DNA of 64,000 nt from Chitinophagaceae bacterium (lineage in GTDB: Bacteria > Bacteroidota > Bacteroidia > Chitinophagales > Chitinophagaceae), in assembly GCA_022841365.1 (NCBI GenBank), contig JALHRP010000008.1:40477-104476 (forward strand), given 5' to 3'. The position numbers and the translations under genes were made by a program. Below the pieces are notes generated by a model. The model was given only the letters and a program-made list of their open reading frames with translations, made no database searches and was not told the DNA's origin. Shown one piece after another: positions 25,698-33,965 of this stretch (positions within the stretch are counted from its first letter, which is position 1; each line of letters starts with the position of its first letter).

Positions 25698-26813
25698 ATG
25701 AGCCGTAAAGGAAAAGTTCTGGTAGCAATGAGTGGCGGTATAGACAGTACCGTAACGGCTCTCATGTTACATCATGAGGGGTACGAAGTAGTGGGCATTA
25801 CCATGAAAACATGGGATTATGCCAGCAGCGGAACAGGGGCAAAAGGAAAAAAAGAAACCGGCTGCTGTAACCTGGATAGTTTTAATGATGCCCGTGCCGC
25901 AGCCGTGCAACATGGGTTTCCGCATTATATCCTCGACATCAGAGATGAGTTTGGCGATTTTGTGATTGATAATTTTGTAGATGAATATCTCAACGGCCGC
26001 ACTCCCAATCCCTGTGTACTTTGTAATACACATATCAAATGGCGTGCATTGCTGAAAAGGGCCGATGCTATGAACTGTGATTTTATTGCAACAGGTCATT
26101 ATGCAAAAGTTCATCAACATGAAAACGGACGCCACTTCATCAGCAAAGGGGTTGATGAAACAAAAGACCAGAGCTATGTATTATGGGGCTTGCAACAGGA
26201 TTTGCTGCAACGTACATTGCTGCCGTTGGGCGGTTACCGTAAAACAGAGATCAGACAAATGGCGTTGGATTATGGCTATCCCGAATTGGCAAAAAAAGCA
26301 GAGAGCTATGAAATCTGTTTTGTACCCGATAATGATTACCGTGGATTTTTAAAACGCAGAGTGGATGGACTGGAAGAACGTGTTAACGGCGGAAATTTTG
26401 TAAACAAAGAAGGTAAAATTCTGGGACAGCACAAGGGTTATCCGTTTTACACCATCGGACAACGTAAAGGTCTGGATATTACTTTCGGGAAACCGGTATT
26501 TGTAACGGAGATTGTTCCGGAAACAAACACTGTTGTATTGGGTGATGAGGAAGACCTGAACAAAACAGAAATGAAAGTAGGTAAAATCAACCTGCTGAAA
26601 TACGATACCATTACCCCCGGAATGGAAGCAATTACAAAAATCAGGTATAAAGATAAAGGCACTTTATCCAATCTGTTCCCCAACCCGGATGGCACCGTAA
26701 CTGTAAGGTTTTATGAAGATGCCAAAGGCATTGCACCGGGCCAGAGCGCTGTGTTTTATGAAGGCGATGAAGTAATTGGCGGGGGAATTATCATGCGCCA
26801 ACCTGTTTTATAA
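25698..26813 (+). CDS. mnmA: tRNA-specific 2-thiouridylase MnmA
   Basis: This 371-residue enzyme adds sulfur to U34 of tRNA-Lys, -Glu and -Gln using ATP and a persulfide. The PP-loop is VAMSGGIDSTV, the first catalytic Cys lies in TPNPCVLCNTHIKW (near 105), and the second in ESYEICFVPDNDYRGF (near 205). GHYAKV, TKDQSYVLWGL and FYTIGQRKGL are further family markers, and the C-terminal beta barrel ends PGQSAVFYEGDEVIGGG. The family's normal length and start were used. Confidence 0.96.
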   Translation: MSRKGKVLVAMSGGIDSTVTALMLHHEGYEVVGITMKTWDYASSGTGAKGKKETGCCNLDSFNDARAAAVQHGFPHYILDIRDEFGDFVIDNFVDEYLNGRTPNPCVLCNTHIKWRALLKRADAMNCDFIATGHYAKVHQHENGRHFISKGVDETKDQSYVLWGLQQDLLQRTLLPLGGYRKTEIRQMALDYGYPELAKKAESYEICFVPDNDYRGFLKRRVDGLEERVNGGNFVNKEGKILGQHKGYPFYTIGQRKGLDITFGKPVFVTEIVPETNTVVLGDEEDLNKTEMKVGKINLLKYDTITPGMEAITKIRYKDKGTLSNLFPNPDGTVTVRFYEDAKGIAPGQSAVFYEGDEVIGGGIIMRQPVL

Positions 26814-26965
26814 AACAATCATTTACTGAAATTTACGTTATAAGGTTTTCTGCCTGCCTTTTTTGTGCAGCGTTGAGGCTATGTGCAGAGTCTGTGTTGC
26901 AGAGAAAGTAAGAATCATTAACTAACTTAGCTGTCATGAAATTCAATACCAATTCTACCATACTG

Positions 26966-27745
26966 ATGAAACAAATCTGCTTAGCCAGTGGTCTGTTTCT
27001 TTTATTCACTGCCTGTAAGAAAAACGACAGTGTAGAAACTGCCACACTGGAGGAACTCTATCCACTCAGGATTGGAAAATTTATTACTTACCGTGTAGAC
27101 TCATTGGTTTTTACCAATTCTGGGAAGGCAACTGAAACCCACCGCTACCGTTTTAAACACATTATTGAAAAAGAAGTAAAGGATAATCAAAACCGCCCCG
27201 CCTGGTTGGTAAACACTTATATCAATGATTCTCTTGGCAGTGGCCCATGGATAGCTAGTGGTGTTTACACCATTACTCCATTAGACAAACAATTAGAAAT
27301 AAATGAGAATAACCTTCGGGTGATTGCCTTGCATTTACCGGCAAAAGAAGGATTTAACTGGAGAGGAAATTCCTATTTACCCGATCGTCCTTATAATCCT
27401 GAATACCCCATCAGCATTGACGGTAATATGAGCTTGTGGGAATTTGCATTTGCATCCATCAATCAAAAAGAAAAAATCGGAGCGGCAGATATTGAGAATG
27501 TGACCACCATTACACATATTGATGAATCAGAAAACATTCCCATCAGAAGTGATACCTCATTTGCCTCCAGAGAGTTTTCAATGGAGAAGTATGCTAAAAA
27601 TATAGGACTCGTTTACAAAGAGTTTCAGTTGTGGGAAAATCAACCACGCCCCCGAACAACCGGCACTGCCCCCAACATCATTACAACCTATGATCCTGTG
27701 CGTATTGGGTTTGGCGTAAAGATGTGGATGGTTGACCGGAATTAA
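26966..27745 (+). CDS. Predicted lipoprotein, unknown
   Basis: This is a protein of about 259 residues with a lipoprotein signal: MKQICLASGLFLLFTACKK, where the Cys is the expected acylation site. The ATG at 26966 gives this short signal directly; an in-frame ATG at 26936 adds ten residues and cannot be excluded. The mature part has LYPLRIGKFITYRVDS and later YDPVRIGFGVKMW, and looks like a beta-rich outer-membrane-anchored domain. No family is recognised. The S8 peptidase gene starts 19 bp after its stop in the same direction, so the two are probably co-transcribed. Confidence 0.75.
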   Translation: MKQICLASGLFLLFTACKKNDSVETATLEELYPLRIGKFITYRVDSLVFTNSGKATETHRYRFKHIIEKEVKDNQNRPAWLVNTYINDSLGSGPWIASGVYTITPLDKQLEINENNLRVIALHLPAKEGFNWRGNSYLPDRPYNPEYPISIDGNMSLWEFAFASINQKEKIGAADIENVTTITHIDESENIPIRSDTSFASREFSMEKYAKNIGLVYKEFQLWENQPRPRTTGTAPNIITTYDPVRIGFGVKMWMVDRN

Positions 27746-27764
27746 TTTGTAATTTGCTGTACCA

Positions 27765-29756
27765 ATGAGTACTATGCAAAAACAATTTTTTCTGCTTCTT
27801 TTACTGAGTACAATTCTTACTTCAGGTTACAGCCAGTTCTCCAAACGTGTTGTTTTTTTCACCGATAAGAATGAAACACCTTTTTCATTAGCCAACCCAA
27901 CTGCCTACTTATCTGCACGTGCTGTTGAAAGAAGAACAAAATACAATATTTCAGTTGACAGTACAGACCTTCCGCTCATTACAAGATATGTTGACAGTAT
28001 TGTAAAAGCCGGTACCGTTACATTACTGGGCCGTTCACGTTGGTTAAATGCAGTCATTATTCAAACTACCGACGCCAATGCCATTGCAAAAATCAATTCA
28101 TTCCCTTTTGTAAAATCAGTATCTAATGTGGCATTACAAGCCAACACAACACTGCCACCTGATAAATTTGCTGTGATACCAACTGCAGAAACTCCATTTG
28201 TGCAGCAACGGAATGAACAAACAGCAGCTGATACATTTAATTACGGCTCTTCATCGAACCAGATTAAAATTCATAAAGGCGAATTTCTGCACAATATCGG
28301 CGCAAGAGGACAAGGCATGCTGATGGCATTTCTGGATGCCGGTTTTTTTGGATTTCAAACCAACCAGTTTTTCGATAGTGCAAGAGTCCGCAATCAGTTT
28401 TTGGGTACCTGGGATTTTGTTGCAGGCAATGCTAGTGTAAATGAAGATAATGCACATGGCATGCAATGCTTTTCTACAGTGGGGGCATATCGTCCGGGTG
28501 TATTTGTTGGCAGTTGTCCGGAAGCAAAGTATTTCTTATTGCGTACCGAAGATGCAGCCACTGAACAAATCATTGAGGAATATAACTGGGCGTTGGGTGC
28601 AGAATATGCAGACAGTGCAGGTGTTGATGTGATTTCTTCTTCGCTCGGATATACCACGTTTGATAACAGCAGTTTTAACCATACCTATGCAGAGATGAAC
28701 GGAAATACAACGGTTATTTCCCGTATGGCCGATCTGGCTGCAAAAAAAGGAATGCTGGTTGTAAACAGTGCAGGTAATGATGGGAACAGTGCATGGAAAT
28801 ATATTGGTGCTCCTGCAGATGGCGACAGTGTGCTGGCTGTTGGTGCGGTAAACGGCAGCGGTATCATTGCTTCTTTTTCCAGTTACGGACCAACCAGCGA
28901 CGGGCAGATTAAACCCGATGTTGTTTCGGTTGGATCAGGCACAACCGTTTCTACCACCAGCGGCACAGTTGGGAGTGGCAGCGGCACTTCTTTTTCAGGA
29001 CCTAATATGGCCGGACTTGCAACAGCCCTCTGGCAATTGTTTCCCGAGTTTAATAATTACAGAATTATTACAACACTCCATAAAGCATCCGATAAATACA
29101 CAACTCCCGGTGACCGTTACGGTTATGGCTTGCCCAATATGAAAACGGCTCTTGGCATTTTAGTGAGTGACATTTCTGCAATGTCAGCCAGCCTGAACAA
29201 TGTAACCGTTACATTAAACTGGAACAGTAAAGACCTGGCAAGTATGCGTTATGATATTGAACGAAAACTACCCGGCGAAATCACTTATACAAAAATTAAA
29301 ACAATACCTGCAACAGGATTAACATTTGCTGCCGCAAATCATCAAACAGAAGATTTACTTAATGGTACAATGTCGGGCTTAATTACTTACCGCATTAAGC
29401 AGGTGATAGATACTGCAGCAGCAACCTTTACTGCATTTGCTATTGACTCTGCAACTGTAAATCTGGTTGCAACCGGAGTTACTGATTTGAATAACCGCTC
29501 TAACATGATGCAGTTATTTCCAAACCCTGTGCAATCTGCCATTGCCTTAAAGCTTAACGAAGAGAGAGCAATTGCAAACATCAGCATTCAGATTTTTAAT
29601 GCGCAGGGGCAACTGCTGTTGCAGGAACAATACAATAAACCAACAGGCACAAGTATCCGTAACATCAACGTAAGCCGATTATCAAAAGGAAATTATGTAC
29701 TGATCTTACGGCTGAATGGAAAAAAATACGCAACAAAAGAGTTTGTTAAGCAATAA
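27765..29756 (+). CDS. Subtilisin-like serine peptidase with T9SS sorting domain
   Basis: This 663-residue S8-family protease has a signal peptide (about 4-24, ending GYSQ), a propeptide-like region, and the catalytic domain with Asp in MLMAFLDAGFFGF (near 192), His in NEDNAHGMQCFS (near 229), oxyanion Asn in LVVNSAGNDGN and nucleophile Ser in SGTSFSGPNMAGL (near 408). A short Fn3-like region follows. The last 80 or so residues are a T9SS type A sorting domain (LFPNPVQSAIAL, then KGNYVLILRL and a Lys-rich end), so the enzyme should be secreted and anchored at the cell surface. It is probably co-transcribed with the lipoprotein upstream. A second in-frame ATG at 27774 is possible. Confidence 0.92.
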   Translation: MSTMQKQFFLLLLLSTILTSGYSQFSKRVVFFTDKNETPFSLANPTAYLSARAVERRTKYNISVDSTDLPLITRYVDSIVKAGTVTLLGRSRWLNAVIIQTTDANAIAKINSFPFVKSVSNVALQANTTLPPDKFAVIPTAETPFVQQRNEQTAADTFNYGSSSNQIKIHKGEFLHNIGARGQGMLMAFLDAGFFGFQTNQFFDSARVRNQFLGTWDFVAGNASVNEDNAHGMQCFSTVGAYRPGVFVGSCPEAKYFLLRTEDAATEQIIEEYNWALGAEYADSAGVDVISSSLGYTTFDNSSFNHTYAEMNGNTTVISRMADLAAKKGMLVVNSAGNDGNSAWKYIGAPADGDSVLAVGAVNGSGIIASFSSYGPTSDGQIKPDVVSVGSGTTVSTTSGTVGSGSGTSFSGPNMAGLATALWQLFPEFNNYRIITTLHKASDKYTTPGDRYGYGLPNMKTALGILVSDISAMSASLNNVTVTLNWNSKDLASMRYDIERKLPGEITYTKIKTIPATGLTFAAANHQTEDLLNGTMSGLITYRIKQVIDTAAATFTAFAIDSATVNLVATGVTDLNNRSNMMQLFPNPVQSAIALKLNEERAIANISIQIFNAQGQLLLQEQYNKPTGTSIRNINVSRLSKGNYVLILRLNGKKYATKEFVKQ

Positions 29757-29775
29757 GCCGTTATACACTTTTTCA

Positions 29776-29806
29776 CCGCCATGGCCGGTGTCTCCACCGA
29801 CCACTA
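29776..29806. repeat. Dispersed hairpin repeat, eroded copy
   Basis: This is TGGCCGGTG, TCTC, CACCGACCA: an inverted repeat with one mismatch in the 9-bp stem. It closely matches the perfect hairpin TGGTCGGTG/CACCGACCA at 50491-50512, and the flanks (AAGCCGTT before, CCACT after) are shared too. It lies in the spacer between the subtilase and the convergent methyltransferase. Confidence 0.7.
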
Positions 29807-29851
29807 TTGACCCTGTAAGTAGCTCGTAAAAACGGCTTGAATTCAACAGTC

Positions 29852-31027
29852 TTATACCTTTTTAAACAATGCGGCAAACATGGTATCGGCTTTTTGATCA
29901 TACCCTTTCAGCAGTTTTGCTTCAATCAGTTTCATTTGTTTTGTTTCACAAATAAAATCAACGGCCTCTTCATTTTCTTTTTTAAACACCGAACAGGTGA
30001 TGTACAAAAGCAATCCTTCTTTTCTGATATAAGGAATTACGTTTGCTGCAATCTTTTTTTGAAGTGCAGCATACTCATTAATTTTCTTTTCATCAAAAAA
30101 ACAAAGTTGTTCAGGCGTTCGTCCCCATGTGCCGGAGCCGGTGCAAGGCACATCGGTAATGATCAGATCATAAGCTGAATGATGCGAAACAAATGATGGG
30201 TCAGACAAATCAGCAACAAAGCTGTTATATTTTTTGATGCCTGCTTCTTCAAAGCGGCTTTGCAGATTTACAAGAATAGAGTTGCGGATGTCGGAGACCG
30301 TTAATTCAATATTGGGTAATAAATCATAAGCTATAATAGATTTGCCGCCGCTTGCTGCACAACAATCCCAGATGCGAGCCTGTGCTGATTTTGGGAAAGA
30401 TGCTTTGGCTATATTGAAAAACTCCCCCACCCTTTGTGAACTCAAATCCTGTACAACCGCTTCTTTATTTAACAACAGTACTTCATCCAGTTTGGTTGTA
30501 TTGGGCAGTGCAAGACAGGTTTCACTGATTGTTTGAAAACTGATGCCAGCCGTTTCCAATTTACTCATCACCCTCTCCTGCTGCCCCGGCCTGATGCGCA
30601 GAAATAAATCGGGCTGCTGCAAATGACTCCATGCAAATGCATCTGCATCAAGATCTGCACTGAGCTCATTAAAACAGGGGAACAAATCTTTTGTATCAGC
30701 TTCAGTATTTAACAACTCAAGTTTCTGTTCTAATGGCAAGCTTGTTTGTTCATTCCACTCAGGTTTAAGGGTTGCAAGTATTGCATTTGCTTCACTGGAA
30801 CATAAAAATAATGCCATCAAGAGCCGCTCCTCTGTTGCAACGTTTTTAAACATATTTCCTAACCTGAAGAAGCAATAGCAGAGATGACTGATCTGTTTAC
30901 GATCCTTTCCGCCAAATTTTTTATTGGCATTAAACTGTTTCCTGATGAATGATGCAAACGGCTCATTGCCTTTGTATGCTGATATAATTTCTTTTGCTGA
31001 GTTGACATAAGAATAAAAGCGGCTCAT
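29852..31027 (-). CDS. RsmB/NOP family rRNA (cytosine-C5) methyltransferase
   Basis: This 391-residue S-adenosylmethionine-dependent methyltransferase carries the SAM-binding loop IWDCCAASGGKSI (near 220), the Asp of LTVSDIRNS, motif IV IITDVPCTGSGTWGR (near 295) and motif VI LLYITCSVFKKENEE (near 345) with its catalytic Cys. The N-terminal 180 residues are the helical RNA-binding extension, of NusB-like or divergent type. The family methylates rRNA or tRNA cytosine; the exact target cannot be named from sequence. It is transcribed alone. Confidence 0.9.
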   Translation of the reverse strand: MSRFYSYVNSAKEIISAYKGNEPFASFIRKQFNANKKFGGKDRKQISHLCYCFFRLGNMFKNVATEERLLMALFLCSSEANAILATLKPEWNEQTSLPLEQKLELLNTEADTKDLFPCFNELSADLDADAFAWSHLQQPDLFLRIRPGQQERVMSKLETAGISFQTISETCLALPNTTKLDEVLLLNKEAVVQDLSSQRVGEFFNIAKASFPKSAQARIWDCCAASGGKSIIAYDLLPNIELTVSDIRNSILVNLQSRFEEAGIKKYNSFVADLSDPSFVSHHSAYDLIITDVPCTGSGTWGRTPEQLCFFDEKKINEYAALQKKIAANVIPYIRKEGLLLYITCSVFKKENEEAVDFICETKQMKLIEAKLLKGYDQKADTMFAALFKKV

Positions 31028-31090
31028 AGCTGCAAAGAAAAGAAGAATAAGATGGCGTTCGGTAAATTATTCAACCAATTCATAAGGGAT

Positions 31091-31118
31091 AAAAAAAATC
31101 CCGCCGTAAAGCGGGATT
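31091..31118 (-). terminator. Terminator after sucB
   Basis: AATCCCGC pairs perfectly with GCGGGATT across CGTAAA. On the minus strand it runs into eight T, downstream of sucB. Confidence 0.85.
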
Positions 31119-31155
31119 CGTTTATGCAAGTAACCGTTAGAAGTTACGAGGTGTT

Positions 31156-32376
31156 TTATACTTCCAACAGAGTCTTTACCGGATCTTTCCCAAACAATAA
31201 CAGCTCAGGATTTTCCAGCAATTCTTTTACTCTTACTAAAAAGCTCACACTCTCTCTTCCATCAATAATTCGGTGATCATAACTTAACGCCAGATACATC
31301 ATGGGGCGAACAACCACCTGTCCATTCACTGCCATTGGCCGCTCCTGAATTTTGTGCATGCCTAAAATAGCACTTTGCGGTAAGTTAATAATAGGCGTAC
31401 TCATTAAAGAACCAAACACACCACCGTTGGTAATGGTAAACGTACCACCGGTTAATTCTTCCATCGTTAATTTATTGTCTCTTGCCTTACCGGCCAGCTC
31501 TACCACTTTCTTTTCTACATCGGCCATACTCATGCTTTCTACATTCCGCATAACCGGCACCGTTAATCCACGTGGTGTAGAAACTGCAATGGAAATATCA
31601 GCATAATCATGATAAACCAATTCTTCTGCATCAATGTATGCATTCACGGCAGGCCATTCACTCAATGCAATTGCACAGGCTTTGGCAAAGAAACTCATGA
31701 AACCGAGATTAACGCCATGCAGTTCTTTAAACTTGTCTTTATACTTTGTACGGATTTCCATGATGCGGCCCATGTCCACTTCATTAAAAGTGGTTAACAT
31801 GGCTGTGGTATTCTTGCTTTCAACCAATCTGCGACTGATGGTTTTGCGCAGGTTGCTCATTTTTTCTTTCCGAACATTGCGACTGTTTAGTCCACTGCCA
31901 TTGAAAGAAACTTTTCCGGGATTTGAAATAGCCTGTAACACATCATCTTTCAGAATTTTACCTCCGCTGCCCGATGCTTTGATGGTTTGCGGATCTACTT
32001 TTTTATCAGCAATGATGGCAGCAGCAACAGGAGTTGCCTTTACCTCATTTGATACAGCCGTAACAGGTACTGACGAAGTTTGTTTCGGCTTCTCTGCAGC
32101 TGCCGGTTTTACTTCTGCAATGGGAGCTGATTCAGGTTTTGCAGCGGCATCATCAATCTGGCAAACAACATCACCTATTTTAATGGTATCGCCTTCCTTT
32201 GCGCCCTGTTTCAAAACACCTGCTTTCTCTGCATTTATCTCAAAGGTTGCTTTTTCACTTTCCAATTCAGCAATAACCTCATCTCTCTCTACCCATGCAC
32301 CCTCTGCCTTCGTCCATTTTAATAAGGTTACTTCACTGATAGACTCGCCAACTGCCGGAACTTTAATATCAATCAT
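31156..32376 (-). CDS. sucB: 2-oxoglutarate dehydrogenase E2, dihydrolipoyl succinyltransferase
   Basis: This 406-residue E2 has an N-terminal lipoyl domain (1-75) with the lipoylated Lys in [10 protein letters not shown] (near 43), an Ala/Pro/Lys-rich hinge, a short peripheral-subunit-binding domain (about 120-155, [18 protein letters not shown]), and the C-terminal catalytic domain. The active-site His and Asp are in [19 protein letters not shown] (near 370). The opening [16 protein letters not shown] is typical of the succinyl-transferring type. It lies downstream of sucA in the same orientation but 1.6 kb away, with an opposite-strand gene between them. Confidence 0.94.
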   Translation of the reverse strand: MIDIKVPAVGESISEVTLLKWTKAEGAWVERDEVIAELESEKATFEINAEKAGVLKQGAKEGDTIKIGDVVCQIDDAAAKPESAPIAEVKPAAAEKPKQTSSVPVTAVSNEVKATPVAAAIIADKKVDPQTIKASGSGGKILKDDVLQAISNPGKVSFNGSGLNSRNVRKEKMSNLRKTISRRLVESKNTTAMLTTFNEVDMGRIMEIRTKYKDKFKELHGVNLGFMSFFAKACAIALSEWPAVNAYIDAEELVYHDYADISIAVSTPRGLTVPVMRNVESMSMADVEKKVVELAGKARDNKLTMEELTGGTFTITNGGVFGSLMSTPIINLPQSAILGMHKIQERPMAVNGQVVVRPMMYLALSYDHRIIDGRESVSFLVRVKELLENPELLLFGKDPVKTLLEV

Positions 32377-32542
32377 ACGTACTTTTTAACTGTTGCAAAT
32401 TTCGGGGAAAATAGGTTTCAGTGCAAGATTCATTTCAGTACAGATGTGTTTTTATCGAGTACCCTTTTTTGGAAACATCCCCCAAAAAGGGTATTTCTAT
32501 TCAACCGGGGAGTATCTACATTTATGAAGTAAACTACTGCAC

Positions 32543-33883
32543 ATGAAAAAAATAACTGCCTCACTGATATTGATTTGTTCATTTACCGGACTGTTTGCTC
32601 AATCATCCTTCACTATTCACCCTGAAACAGTTGTAACCGTTACCGGCAATACCGCCGTGGTATTACATGAAATGAATCTGGTCAACAACGGTCTGTTTTT
32701 GCCGGGCAAAAGCAGTCTGTACATGACTGGGCATTCAAAAGGTGCGATTACAGGAAACAGCCCCACTCCCTTTTATCATCTATCTGTCTTCAACACAAAA
32801 GGATTTCAGTTGGGCAATCATATCTCCATTGATCATTTACTTGAAATGGGTGCTCCTGTAGAAGTGCAGCGTTACAGCATTTTGCTGGGCGCAGGTGCAG
32901 GCGTAGTGCAGGAAAATGAAACCAACCGTTTTACCGATGTTGCAGGCAATGGTGGTTACGAAACAACAACAAGGAATTTTAATACGGCCCTTACTAATAT
33001 AAATCCCGGCAATCTGGGTGTTGAATTTGTACAGGCACCGTTGCTGGGCAATACAACCATCACCCGTTACAACAGCGCTTTTCAGGTAACCTCTTTCACA
33101 AAACCAATTAACAGGTACTACCGCATTCATGCTGCAAACAATACTGCACAAAATGCGACTTTACGTTTTTATTATTTTGATCATGAACTCAATGCGGCTG
33201 ATGAAGAAACATTGTTCTTATGGAAGAGTACCGACAATGGAAGAACATGGACTTACCTGCAACCCAACAGCAGAAATACAAATCTGAATTTTGTAGAAAT
33301 AAACCATACAGATGTTTCGGCATTGTGGACAATCGGCAATTATAAAAGTACGCAGCCAATGCCAATCACTTCCTTTAATAACAATTGCAGCGATGAAGGT
33401 ACCACGCTGGCATGGAGTATACCCGAAAGCAAAAACACGCTTCGCTTTACTGTAGAGAAAAGCACAGATGCAAAGAACTGGAAAGCGATTGCTCAAATGG
33501 AAGCCACAGATTTACATCAATATATGTTTACAGATGCTGAAGCAGGTCCTGCATACTATCGTTTAAAACAAACAGGTTCAGAAGGCATGAGTACATACAG
33601 TGCAAATGTGTATAGCAGTTGTACAGCCAAAGAGTCAATGCTCATGTTGTACCCGAACCCTGCCAATGAGTATACAGATCTGGTTTTTCAATCAAAAGAA
33701 AGTTATACAACACAGATTCAGATTTACAGCAGCAACGGACAGCTGATAAAAACCATACAGGCATCCATTCTTAAAGGAGTAAATAAAATACGTGTTGATC
33801 TTCTTGAGTTAAGCAATGGCAGCTATACTATTAAAATAGAAGATGAACATGTAAAGATGAGTAAGCCATTTATTAAACAATAG
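32543..33883 (+). CDS. T9SS cargo protein of unknown function
   Basis: This 446-residue protein has a signal peptide (MKKITASLILICSFTGLFAQ), a beta-rich N-terminal region with repeated Gly/Asn turns (HEMNLVNNGLFLPGKSSLYMTG is typical, split over several strands), and a C-terminal T9SS type A sorting domain beginning MLYPNPANEYTDLVFQ and ending NGSYTIKIEDEHVKMSKPF. No catalytic motif is seen, so the body may be structural or adhesive. It lies between sucB and sucA on the opposite strand, which splits that normally contiguous pair. Confidence 0.8.
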   Translation: MKKITASLILICSFTGLFAQSSFTIHPETVVTVTGNTAVVLHEMNLVNNGLFLPGKSSLYMTGHSKGAITGNSPTPFYHLSVFNTKGFQLGNHISIDHLLEMGAPVEVQRYSILLGAGAGVVQENETNRFTDVAGNGGYETTTRNFNTALTNINPGNLGVEFVQAPLLGNTTITRYNSAFQVTSFTKPINRYYRIHAANNTAQNATLRFYYFDHELNAADEETLFLWKSTDNGRTWTYLQPNSRNTNLNFVEINHTDVSALWTIGNYKSTQPMPITSFNNNCSDEGTTLAWSIPESKNTLRFTVEKSTDAKNWKAIAQMEATDLHQYMFTDAEAGPAYYRLKQTGSEGMSTYSANVYSSCTAKESMLMLYPNPANEYTDLVFQSKESYTTQIQIYSSNGQLIKTIQASILKGVNKIRVDLLELSNGSYTIKIEDEHVKMSKPFIKQ

Positions 33884-33915
33884 TTCCATTCTGCTTTATC
33901 ATTCAAATTCAATTC

Positions 33916-33947
33916 AAAAAAAACTCCCCGTTAGGAGGAGTTTTTTT
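33916..33947. terminator. Bidirectional terminator between the T9SS gene and sucA
   Basis: AAACTCC pairs with GGAGTTT, with A-runs on the left and T-runs on the right, so it can act on both converging transcripts. Confidence 0.75.
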
Positions 33948-33965
33948 ATGCAGACGATTCAACAG

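Noticed and set aside
31634..32389. A 251-residue open frame on the plus strand across sucB
   Set aside because: It is antisense to a clear E2 gene with conserved domains; the composition of sucB explains the open frame.
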